Source: Trichuris trichiura
Taxonomy: Eukaryota; Nematoda; Enoplea; Trichinellida; Trichuridae
Reading direction: 5' to 3'
DNA: 64,000 nt
NCBI GenBank assembly: GCA_037903355.1
Contig: JBAJFE010000026.1
Location: 124,001 to 188,000, forward strand
A program made the translations under genes and the position numbers. The notes beneath the pieces were generated by a model. It was not told the origin of the DNA and ran no database searches. It saw nothing but the letters and a program-made list of their open reading frames with translations. Within the stretch, counting starts at the first letter, position 1. Every line of letters starts with the position of its first letter. Positions 24,862 to 35,400 of this stretch are shown here, piece after piece.

Positions 24862-25386
24862 AACAAGTTGGCAACAATTTTCCCATTTGCGTGAAAACCT
24901 GTCGTAGTCGTAGGTAATGGTGGCGCCAAAATTTGTCCAGCTTAAAAACGGCGCCACAAACTATTAAAAGGACCAGTCGGCGACGCGTCCAAATCAACCG
25001 TGTCACTTTGCGTTTGCAATTTTTCGTTTGTTTTTCAGTCATTTCATATATTGGCCATCCATCGAGCCGCCATAGGTGGAAAATCGAATTGGCATCAGCG
25101 CGCTCATTTTTACAATACTGTCCCGAACGGACGACGACGACGACAACAGTGCGTGACAGTCGCGTAGCTTTCAATGTCAATAGCAGTTGAAAGCCTGACT
25201 CGTTCGTTGGCAAGCGACACTAGCGGCTGCTTAACGGCAATGGTCCTCGACGCCGAGAACAGGATCTATGCGCCGGTATTGATGCATTCACTTTTTGTGT
25301 AAATTTCTCCCGGTGCGCGCTATCGCATTTGCCATTGAAGCTAATTAGTTTCATCTTGTTTGCGAGCTGATAGTAGCAACGTGACC

Positions 25387-28107
25387 ATGATGGATTGGTT
25401 GGAATATAGAAACAAAGTATTATCACCCGTAAGCTTATCTTTCTCCTAGCCGCCACAGCTAATCACAATCCTTCGACTTCCTTCCTTCCATGTGACGTAA
25501 AAAAGTGTGAAGCCGACATATGGTCGTTGTTTCAGAAGCTGCCGCTAATTTCCATAATTCCCAATGGAATGACGGCCGGAAAAAGCATACTGGTCAAAGG
25601 ATTGATAACTGGAAAGCACAGGAAGTGAGTGCGGGTTACCGCCAAATGTTTCGACGTGACCCGATAGTTATAGGCTCTGTACTTGTTCACGTAAGAAATG
25701 TTTCAGCAATTTTGCCATCAACCTATGCTGCGGACTGCTCACTGACGGTCTGCATCGAGACAATATTGCATTGCACGTCAATCCTCGCTTCGACAGTGAG
25801 CACAAGTTGGTGCTTAATTCATTAATCGACGATACGTGGGGTCCGGAGGAGCGTCACAAAAATCCATTGCGCAAAGGCCAAGCGTTCATGATCCGCATAA
25901 CTGCTTTGCCTGATTCGTTCAAGGTGCTCTCTCTCTCTATTGTTTATTCTTTCTCTTCTACGAAGGGAAAACATTTGTTCTCTTTGTCTGCTTTAAGATT
26001 GCTTTCAATCACGACGTGACCATCGAATATCTCCATCGCGTACCATTGTCCGACATAAAGACGATACAAGTAGAGGGATGCGTCATAGTGGACGCAGTGG
26101 AATATTTTGCGGCACCACCAACAGTAGGTTAAATAGCCATATTGCCTGTTGTTCCCCGCTGAGTGCATACATATATACGCTATTGAAAGGTTGTGAAATT
26201 TTTTCAAAACGTTGCTACTGTAAAAAAAAAGTGCACAAACAAAATATACCCCTTTACGAGCGAGCAGCGATCGAACGAGCTGGCTTTGGCAACAAAAAAA
26301 TGTGTTTCACCCCCCTAAACAACAACACTAACGGAAATGTTGTGTCGGCGATCGGATCTCTTCTCTCTCTCTCTTTTCTTCTCGTCGATATTAATCATTC
26401 GCATAGAAGGGAAAAATAAATTTAAGAAAAAATAAAGCTTTTACCAAACACGGCTTCGCCGCTGCATTTTTTTAAAGGAAACATTTGTGAAAGTCACCTT
26501 GGAAGCTGCACAGTTGGAACACGTGTAAAAGCTTACGCTGAGCATTTATGCTTTTAGCGTCGCACCGATGGACTAATGAAGACTCCCGAAAGCGCTCGCA
26601 GCAGCATAAAAGCGGATCCGTTCATTTTGTACGCTCAAGTGAGGCAGTGCAGTGCAGCCGTAGCAAAGAAAAGATATCTTACGTATCCGTTATTTGAAAG
26701 GCACTGCCGTTCAGTCTGTCGGTGAATTACAAGGAAGCTTTGCCGGTGCTTCGGTTCACCATGTGGGTGCTGAAAAGTCCCTATCGAATCGAGATGGACT
26801 TTTTGGCCGGCGACGACATCGCATTTCACAGTAGCGTACGCTTCGATGAGCAGGTACCAATCATCCTATATGACTGTGCGATGACAAGCTCACGCCGGTA
26901 ACAAACGCGTCACCTGTTGCAGACCATTGTCCGCAATGTGCAACGACGAGGAAAATGGGAAGCCGAGGAACGCCTGTTGGATATATTTCCTTTTCAGCCC
27001 AGTTGCACCTACGAGCTAGAGATACACTGCCTTCCGGAACATTTCGTGGTAAGTTGAAGTCAACTTTTTGTGACAATGTCAACAAAAAGCGATCATGTAG
27101 TGTGACCCATAGTGATATCACAAGTTCAGCGAAACGGAGGCTCCTAACTTAGCCAATTTTTGTTATTATAGCGTAAGCAACTCCTCCCTCGAGTACCTTT
27201 GCGTAGATGCAAATAAAGGACACCATGTCTGCTTTGCATGAGTCAACAGGACTACAAAAGTTTAAAGGTTATCGTTATGCGCCTCAGAAGACATTTACCC
27301 TTCGCCTATGTCGATGATTCAATGTCGTTTGTCTGCTTACCTTTTAAGGCTGAAGTAGGTGGTTTCTTCCAGCGTTGTTTTGAACGAAGCAGACAATGAC
27401 AGAGAACCTGCATTATGCAGGGTTGCTTGGTCTTATGTTGTATCCAAAAAAGCCGTTCAGATCCATTAGTTTATTGATCCTTGCTAGGCTTGTTGAGCCC
27501 AATGGAAGGTCGCACATTGACCTTCTCTCCAATTGTCCATTCGTTCTTGTTGCAATTCGGCGTCGGCAGTAGATGTGGTCTTCTTTAGTGTCACAGCGTG
27601 TTGCCTGTACCATTCGAATGGTAAATTTCAACCTGTTCTGAATTTTAAATGCGCGAGTCGATGAGAAAGTACTGAAAACTTTAATGACCAGAGAGAAACC
27701 ATCCTTTGACCTTTTGCCTTCAACAGCCGCTGCCTTTATCGCAGGCGAGCTGCTGGAAAGATAAAATAGGCGGATACGTCTCTTATCATATTTAAATTTA
27801 GTTTATCTTATCGTCTTTGAATCTGTTACTTTTTGGCCAAAATCATGCAAGCTAAAAGGGTTATCTTTCGTAGCGTCCTTATATAGGCTTTGGGAAATTC
27901 TACGCTAATATCTTTCCGCGCAATTGCCGATAGAGATAGCGGCTATCAGCTTCCTCGCCGGCAAGTATATACAAGCTTATCATTATTTTTCAGGTTCGAG
28001 TGGGTGGATCGCATTGCTACAACTTTAACCATCGACTACGACCGGAATTGATCGATAGGTTCAATTTAAAAGGCAATGCCCGGTTGCTAAAATTTTGCCT
28101 CGAGTGA
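25387..28107 (+). CDS. Tandem-repeat galectin (two carbohydrate-recognition domains)
   Basis: Eight exons: 25387-25428, 25536-25624, 25707-25923, 25998-26123, 26558-26638, 26701-26853, 26923-27048 and 27994-28107; 315 residues, every phase closing. Galectins bind beta-galactosides on glycoconjugates, usually outside the cell though lacking a signal peptide, as here. CRD1 opens with IPNGMTAGKSILVKG and has the complete binding signature: HVNPRF, LVLNSL and WGPEER. A 27-residue linker exon precedes CRD2. CRD2 has HSSVRF instead of HxNPRF, then VRN, W and EER, and ends with HCYNFNHR. The first exon (MMDWLEYRNKVLSP) is short and chosen because it joins in phase to KLPLISIIP; it is the least certain part. 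The gene converges with the SDR gene, with 210 bases between stops. Confidence 0.92.
27049..27993 (+). other. Last galectin intron, 0.95 kb
   Basis: Donor GTAAGT, acceptor TTTTTCAG; joins EHFV to VRVGG in CRD2. Nothing else recognised inside. Confidence 0.75.
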
Positions 28108-28317
28108 AAGATGTTGTTCGCGCTTCTTGTCGTCTTAGTGTTTTCTACAGTTCGCTTTGCTTTGCATGTTTGCTCAGAGAGAATTAATCGGCAACGCTTT
28201 TCAGTTGTCCTGTTTTTTTTATTAAAAATTTAAAATAATGTTAAAACTTAACGTTTGTCCCCTGTTGTTGCAACGTTTGCCAGCTTACCTAAAGCCTAAG
28301 AAAAAGGAGAAGCAGTT

Positions 28318-29730
28318 TCAACGAGAAAACAAGGACAGAAAAAGCAGCTGTACCTTTTGCGCTTTCGTCCAGTAGTCAGCTGTCAACCAAAGTCTCAACT
28401 GGACGCGCAGGTCTTCAGCTTCGTCGTTGATTTCCGTTTCCCTAAAGAATGGAAGTTTCAAAAGAGAACAAAGCAATTATTCTATACTTGAGCGTTTTGG
28501 TAACTCTGTCGTAGCGGAAAGTTTTTCCGCTGACGTCGGCAAATTCGGGCGATACTGCTAACAAGAGAACAGCATTGGCTGCCTTATCGGGTGCTTGCAA
28601 GCCAATCTTTTTCGCTGGCCAAGTGACAACTTTAACAAACTTGCTCTTCACCTGTCTGCCTATTCCAGTCTCCGTATAGCCGGGAAAAAGATCATTGACA
28701 ATAACGTTCGTTCCTGAACGCGCGTTTCACCCTTTTTACATACTTGTATGTATGCAAATGCTTGCCTTTCAGCTGTCGCGAAAGCTCGCGAGTACAAACC
28801 ACTCGAGCCAGTTGACTTTGATCGTAAACGCACTGAGGTTGCGGCTTGTCCTTTGTTGAATTCAAGTCTTGAAAGTTCACGTGACCTCTGCATCATCAAC
28901 TCGTTGTTCCAACTTGAAGCGACAATGTTTCAATTTACCGTTTGCACGAGATGTCAATCATGTTGACGATTCTGCTGGGTGCCGACACTTTCAACTGGTC
29001 AAGAAGGAGTACAGTAAGAAGATGAGGTCCTACGAACATATACCTCTTTTTATCGTCTCTATGCAACAACATTCTTTTGCTACCTAAGAAGTTGACGCCC
29101 AAATGAGGTTCGAATCCGTCAACGGTCGGTTTTGGCGGGACGTGCATAATGCCGGCATTGTTTATCAACAAGTTGACCTTTTCTTTGTCTAGGAACGTAC
29201 AGAGATCAACGCTGGCCATTGGAGGAGATGGCGTAAACAAAAGCAACCCTGAATAATTCGTTTGGCAAAATTTTCAACGCTTTCCAACGAAGCCAAATCG
29301 CAAAGGCGACAAACGACATTCTTGTTGCGCGTTTCGAGAACTATTTTTCGCCTTTGCTCTTTGCATTTGTCCATATTTCTGCTGGCCATAATTACGCGAG
29401 CTCCTGAAACGGCCGTTTATGGAAAAACAGAACGTTGGCTTTTTGTCCGCGTTTCTGCAAATACCAGCTTCGGCCAGTTTTCGCGTTGTTGCTAAACCGA
29501 TTCCGTTGGTAGCACCTGTAACAACGGCTACTACGTTGTCCAGTTTCGAGTCCACTTTGTAGCAGCAACTTATTGATTCCCTGACGAGAAATGCGACTTA
29601 CAAGGTATATTATTTACGCAAGCGATCGTACGCATGCTTACTTGTAAAAAACAGCGCCTCCAAGAACGACTGCAGCACCGCAAGACGAAAGGAACAACGG
29701 ACTGCGCAATATGCGACGTGTCAAACTCAT
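28318..29730 (-). CDS. Membrane-anchored short-chain dehydrogenase/reductase-like protein, catalytic residues replaced
   Basis: Eight exons, minus strand: 29730-29642, 29580-29465, 29403-29248, 29188-29084, 29029-28939, 28887-28766, 28713-28488 and 28441-28318; 342 residues, phases closing. A hydrophobic N-terminal anchor precedes a Rossmann domain close to the retinol-dehydrogenase (RDH11-14) group. Seen: [81 protein letters not shown] and SGKTF. The cofactor motif and NNAG are kept, but the Ser strand reads IVNMIDIS where relatives have a NLSS motif, and the active site reads YDQSQ where the family has YxxxK. Normal dehydrogenase activity is therefore doubtful. Intron 6 (28765-28714) is GC-AG. 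An acceptor-like TTTTTAG abuts the ATG, suggesting trans-splicing. Confidence 0.88.
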
Positions 29731-29737
29731 CTAAAAA
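29731..29737 (-). other. Putative trans-splice acceptor directly before the SDR start codon
   Basis: On the minus strand TTTTTAG is followed at once by ATG, leaving no 5' UTR from this locus. Typical of spliced-leader addition in nematodes, but not proven. Confidence 0.5.
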
Positions 29738-30249
29738 GCACAATGCAGTAATGAGCTAAAAATGCTCAGAACAAAACAACATGAAAATAATAGTAATCTC
29801 AGCTGTTTATTATAAGATGTTCACCTACTTTTGACCCACAGAAAAATCAAAACGGGGCCGGCGACCTTATGCAGACCTCATACGATAGTCTGTAGGCATT
29901 TGTAAACAAAATTCGGCAACGCAAAAAAATATTTTAAAAAAATAAGTTTTCCCGCCACATCGAAGAAACAGAATTTGGGAAAAATCGCCGCCAAAAGAAG
30001 TTAACAAACCATTCACTTTTAAATAAGAGTTTGCAGGTACATTGCTTACCTTAGACTAGTCTTGCCCAAATTAAAACGGTAAAAGGCAACGCCGACTCTG
30101 AAACAAGATAACAAAGCATCGTAAAACGTGAAAATAGTTGCGGTTCATTTTGCGCAGGTTGGGCAAATTAAGCTTTGGGCGGCCTTTGCTTTTGGACGAG
30201 TTCGCTCGGACAAAACACATTGCCCTGAGCAATCGGCTAAATATCGCGC
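29738..30249. other. Gap upstream of the SDR gene
   Basis: About 510 bases; probable SDR promoter region and possible 3' UTR of the small candidate at 30250-30612. AT-rich; no coding structure I can support. Confidence 0.45.
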
Positions 30250-30612
30250 TCATTTCCCATTTTTTCCGTCCAAATTAGTCAAGAGCTGTTCCGCATTTGT
30301 AATAAAAGCATGCAATTGTTCGAGCAGAAACAAAGCAGCTTTACGTGCTTGCAGGACGCGTATTAAGTTAGCCACGTGTGCAAGCGACAACTCTACCATA
30401 CGCTCACAGCTGTCGTCCTTTTCGCAGCAATATGAGCGCAAATGCTCACGCCTCTAATCGACAACGCGTACGGCAAAAAAAGTTAAGCCAATTAGTGCAA
30501 CGTGCAATTGGCGGGCAATGGAAAAGACGCGGAACATACCGACAATTGCGCAGCAGCAGTCCAAACTTTAGTCGCGCAACAGCAATTTTCCTTTGCATGC
30601 ACCAGCAACGAT
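30250..30612 (-). CDS. Candidate small two-exon gene, helical protein, unrecognised
   Basis: On the minus strand an exon from 30453 to the TGA at 30250 encodes a helical, Cys-containing stretch (KDDSCERMVELSLAHVANLI, LLEQLHAFITNAEQLL). It begins after GATTAG, and an upstream piece ending at 30540 before GTATGT would join in phase 0 and read KVWTAAAQLS. No ATG was found for the upstream piece and I recognise no family. The amphipathic pattern is protein-like, but chance cannot be excluded. Confidence 0.28.
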
Positions 30613-31873
30613 TACACCAGTTTTCGATGCGAACAACAAATCAATACGGTATTCTTAAAATGATTGGCACGTACGTTGCGTACTGTAATTATGAGTGGCA
30701 ACTTTCGTTAACTTTCCCTTTCTGCCGCCAATCGTTACGTAACTTAAGTAGAGTCAGTGGATGAGACGTTTGCGATTGCACGGACAAGAATCGACTTTGG
30801 TGCGCCCGCGGACAAAGATGGCAAAGGAGCGTAGAAGAAAGTTCGTCACCGCTGGACAACCTGCAAGCTACGCTTCTCCGGTAAGCATAGCAGTGCGCGC
30901 TTGTTTGACGTGGCTCTGAAGAAAACGCGTTTGCGCGCGATTCCGCTCAGGCTACAGTAACGGGTTTCGAAAATGGTTGACCTATTGCTAGTACGTACAG
31001 TTTTGCTCACAGAGTGCTATGTCGACGTGCGGAAGAGTGCTTTGTCGTTTTCAACGAATATCCAAAATGTCTGCTGACCATTTTTTCGACAACTTATTCA
31101 AAAAGAACTAAGAGCTCTTCAGCAGCCGAGATGATGCGTTAAAAAAATGAGAATGCTCCAATTATTAGCTATCTTCCGTCGTATATATTCCCATAAAGTA
31201 AACACAACCGAAGCAGATAATGTCGGTGCATACTCGTCTTATCTTCCAAGCATGACTAGGCGTAAACAAGCCGAGTTGTATACGCTACATATGTTTGCTC
31301 TAGTAGATGCTGAGCGCAGGGTTTGCAGGTGGAAGTGCATTTTCTCTTACTTCATCTTTCAACCATCATTTTAAACGGCTGTGTTCGGTAGTGGTAACAG
31401 ACTGACTATCCATCTTGTCCAAGTTGATCCAAGTCAATTCATTGTATCCTTGTTAGTGCTTGCCGAGAAGGAGCAGAGTTGTTTGGCTTTCGTTATGCGA
31501 AGTCAACAACACATTTAGTCAATTTCTTCATTTCCAATTCTTCAATGTCCGTCTTGTGACAACGAATCCCGCAGGAACAGTCTGCATTATTATAAGACGA
31601 TGCGCTCTCGTTTGGCTTTCATAGTGGGCGCTTAGAGATGTCCAATTGTGAAGTGTCGGACTATCCTATTCGCTTGGACAATAAAGCGACGGATTGTCCG
31701 GCTCAACTCAATTTAGTCACTTTGTTCCTTTCGGGAGGAAATGCTTGTTAAAATCAACAACTCTCCTCTTCGGCCAAAGTACGCGCGTTTCATTGATTTT
31801 TGAAAATTTAGACTTCTTCCGGAAAAGCAGATTCAATTCACTTGGAAAGTGGCTAATTTTGGCCGGCAATCTT
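30613..31873. other. Intergenic stretch, 1.26 kb
   Basis: Only short open frames. A plus-strand frame starting ATG at 30762 runs to a GTAAGC near 30889 but no partner exon could be found. Nothing supported. Confidence 0.45.
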
Positions 31874-32341
31874 TCATGCGCAAACTTTGCCTTCGACAAA
31901 AAGTCCAGCGGTCCACCGGAGAGAATTGATCAAATTCCATTTTGCACCTTGCAACGATGAATAGCCGCCGCCGTTTTGCCTTGTTTGGACTGTTGGAAAA
32001 ATTGGATGAGCAATGATTCGACGCGCGGCATCATCGTTCAATGAGATTACCCATTTTGCCAAGCGCCTCCTTAATAACATAGATCGGATCATCTTCTTCA
32101 GGCGAAGCGGAAAAATAGGTTGGCAAGATGGTTTAAGTATCGATTCAGGATGCCGCACCGCATCGATTGGTGCAACCTGTAATTCGGGACGATCACCATT
32201 CCCTACGGTTGATTGGCAAACGCTATGACGTCATCCTCCTCCTATTTTGCATCGATATCCATTTTTGTGCTGCTTTACTGTTGACCATATTGCATAGACT
32301 GGAAATGGTACTGCTATTGGCGCTCCGGTGGCGCTGAGCAT
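31874..32341 (-). pseudogene. Coding-like minus-strand segment with stop and frame break; unidentified
   Basis: From an ATG at 32341 the minus strand reads MLSATGAPIAVPFPVYAIWS and onward with a natural-looking composition to KIGGG, then TGA. The same frame resumes after it with ELQVAPIDAVRHPESIL. Next the frame would have to shift by one base to continue as PTYFSASPEEDDPIYVIKEA and LGKM, followed by a normal-looking 62-nt intron (GTAATC to CAACAG) and an end at TGA 31876. Taken together this could be a decayed gene, a gene with sequence errors, or chance. I do not recognise the family. It lies just upstream of, and antisense to, the K2P first exon. Confidence 0.25.
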
Positions 32342-32491
32342 AGAGACTTCCTTTACACTTCCTCATTTGGCCAATCAGCTAAAGGGAGCGGTGGTGACGT
32401 TACGAAGTCGACTGGCAACGAGCAGTTCGCAAGTCTGCCTTCATCTTAAGTATTGTTCGTTGTCGAGGAGCGTTCAGAAAGGACAAGCAAA

Positions 32492-35400
32492 ATGGGTCTC
32501 GAATTCATGGCCTCACATCAACGAGGCGAAATTTCACCGGCATATCGATTGCATCCTTTGAGAAGCTTCTTGCTCACTTTGCTGCTTGTAATTTATTTGA
32601 TGATTGGTGCTGCCATATTTGTTGTTATCGAAGGACCGGATGAACAGTTGGCCAAAAAAAATCTGCAAACGACAATATCACAATTTGTCAAGTCGCACAA
32701 CTCGTGCGTAACCGGTAAGTCTCTCTCTCTCTCTCTTTCTCTACTTTAAAAATAATTATCCTTCTCTTCAAAACTTGTGTCTAGACTTAAAAGATCTTTC
32801 AGCGGTAGTTTATCTTTCAAACGACCCTTTTTCTGTTGCAATTGCCAAGCCTAGCAAGCATTATTATGCAAATTCAATGTAGTACATTCACTGTTTAAAC
32901 TTCACGCTGAAAACTGTCATCCCTTTGATATTTTCGAGTCGGTTACGCGACGCAGCTTAGAGAGGGAAGTCTATTGCTCGTGCAAAAGAACTCTCTGTCT
33001 CTCTATTTGCTTCGCGTAAATAATGGAGCCATAGGAAAACCAGTTCATTGAGAGAAAGAGAAGCTGCGAGACGGCTGTCGCCTCCAGTCAGCGAGACTGA
33101 GACAGCTGTCACTCCCACCTTATGACCGTTGGTATTTTGATGATTTTTACGAAAGCATCAGCTTCCAGTTAAAAGTGTTCATTCGAACGGGTGTTCCACA
33201 ACGAGGGAACTTTTCAAATCGACCGAGCAGACGTAGTCATCCTCTGAGGACCTGAAAATCGATGACGTCATCCTTGATGCTTTTTTTTCCCCACATGCGT
33301 AGATGAAGTTGAAGAGAACTTTTCCCCCAAAAGCTTGAGAAAATTTGTTAGGTTCCAAAAACATTTAATGTTTTTAAGCACTGGTCGAAATGCTGCCAGA
33401 ATTCGCTTAGGTCAAATAACAGCTCCGGAATGGATGCCTTTTTTTAGAATCTTTTCGGGCAATGTTGGTGCATTGTATATGTATAGCTTTTCTACATCGT
33501 TTAGCAGCATTGGAGTGAGTTGACATTTTCACATTCCTACATTCCCAATAATCTGACCGTTTCGGCAAGCACTATACGGTGCAGTGGTTGTCCGCGCGCT
33601 GAAAATTTCATTTTTATGGCTGTGCGTTGAATCGACAAGCTGGCGAGAGCGACTTTTTTCAGTCAACTCTGAGTTTCTACTCTTCGCAGACTCACTTCAG
33701 CGTCGCACTTTCATTTCAACAATCTCCTAGCACGCCGTAGTGTGATCTTTCCAGTCGACTGAACTGCTTAAAGAACTTTATCCCAAGCAGCATAAGAACG
33801 AAGCAGAAAGCGAAATGATCGAAAACAACTTCACGGATTTCCACTGCTGGTCATTATCCACGCGAGTTGCCACGCAGTTGGTAGTTATCTCCTACTTGCC
33901 GAGTTCCCGCCCAATTTCTGCCTTTTCGTTTAGCCTTAATAATCTTTCAAACTTTTCCTATGGGACATGTATAGAAGAAGTAAGAAGTATTATTACGTTG
34001 GTCACATCCTTAAAACATTCGGTAGCTCGCGTTGTCGACAAGACGGGACCTTTGAGGCTATACTGTTTACTTCAAATGGGTCAATTGAAAGAGGCATAAA
34101 GTTTCCCGCCCTTTGCTTTGATGCGGACACGTCGATACTGAACGTTGTCAATGTAATCTAGCAGTCATCAATAGAGACGGGTATAGGTGGTGGAAATGTG
34201 GCGCCATCTACTTTTTCAAACATTCAACCTGCGAGCTCATTTGCCAATGCTCAGCCTTTACAAAAGCTGATCCGACTGAAAGGTATTACTGATCACCCTG
34301 ACGATCGGTTGGAATGAATAGAACTTATAAACTGATTCAGCTATTGCGTATATGATGTATATATTCTTCGATTGTAGAGCTCTCGACGTCCCATTGTCAG
34401 CGCAGATTCATCGATAATAATGACCAGTCAAAAAAGGTTGAAAGTAAAAAAAGAAACCTTCAAACCATGTTTAGTAACTTCCCTTAGCATATTTTATTTT
34501 ATTTCTCCTTCACTAGTTACTTTATCGTTGTTTTATGTTAACGTTATCACATTATCCGATTTGATTATCACTATTACTTTACGTCTGTCTATGTTGTGTT
34601 ATCTATTTACTCTTTCGTCTAATTTTTATTATTTCGCTCTTACTAATGTTGTTTCGATTTGAAGCTGGTCTCGAATAACTTTCTTAATGTATGATAATTT
34701 TTCCTCGTTTAAAGTCGACGCTTTCAACTTTAAATGGAAGTTGTTTTATGATCAGTGTAGCGCTGACGACGGTACGCGATGAACCCTAAAAGCGCTTAGT
34801 TTAAAAAAAATTTGATCAGATTACATCCGTTTGTCTTTTTTCTTTTTCAAACAAATCGAAACTGTCTTTACCTTGAAGCAAATTTACGTAGAATCTTTGA
34901 AAGCTCTTCGTAAGTCGTTTTGGAACGACCGAACGCAAATGGATGTTTCCACTTGCGCGTTCCGCCAGAAAAGTAAACGTCGCCCAAAGTTGTCGTCGCA
35001 GTCTGTGTCATTGTTTTGACGATTAATCAGCTGAGCATACAGCGAAATCGGTCAACCAGAGGCTTCTGCATACAAGCGCTTCTGTTCAAAGCAAAATAAA
35101 ATTTGTTTTTCCAAATATGGGCTTTTATGGATTTTCAGTTAACCTTATGCAAATTTCTTACAACATTCGTAGTTCGCGGGTCGTCTAGTTCAACTTGATT
35201 CGCAAAAAGTAGGAATTTTTACACTTTTAAATCGATATTCTATCGATTTAAATGTACTTTTCATCCGGTCTGTAGTCGTTATATGTAGGTTAAAAAAGAG
35301 ACTCTTTACCTTGTAGAAACAGATGATGTGACGTCGGTGTTTTGAATTTGAAACTTCGTTCCCTGAGTTACCGTTGCCTTTCGAACTTCAGCGCGGGTCA

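Larger units (their letters stand above)
19041..25386. other. Gene-poor intergenic stretch, 6.3 kb
   Basis: The largest empty region between TMX and galectin. Open frames are short, lack family resemblance and have no matching splice sites. It contains a duplicated 20-mer and several simple repeats, noted separately. Non-coding RNA genes could be missed by eye. Confidence 0.5.

Noticed and set aside
29104..29116. GGTTCGAATCC resembling a tRNA B box
   Set aside because: Lies in an SDR exon and no cloverleaf or A box is present; no tRNA gene could be supported in the window.
29274..29555. Uninterrupted 93-residue frame across the first SDR intron
   Set aside because: The Rossmann alignment requires removal of the GTATTT...TTTCAG intron; the through-reading part is not family-like.
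30762..30888. Plus-strand block starting ATG and ending at GTAAGC, basic and Arg-rich
   Set aside because: No downstream exon joins it in phase with sense; cannot be tied to the K2P gene.
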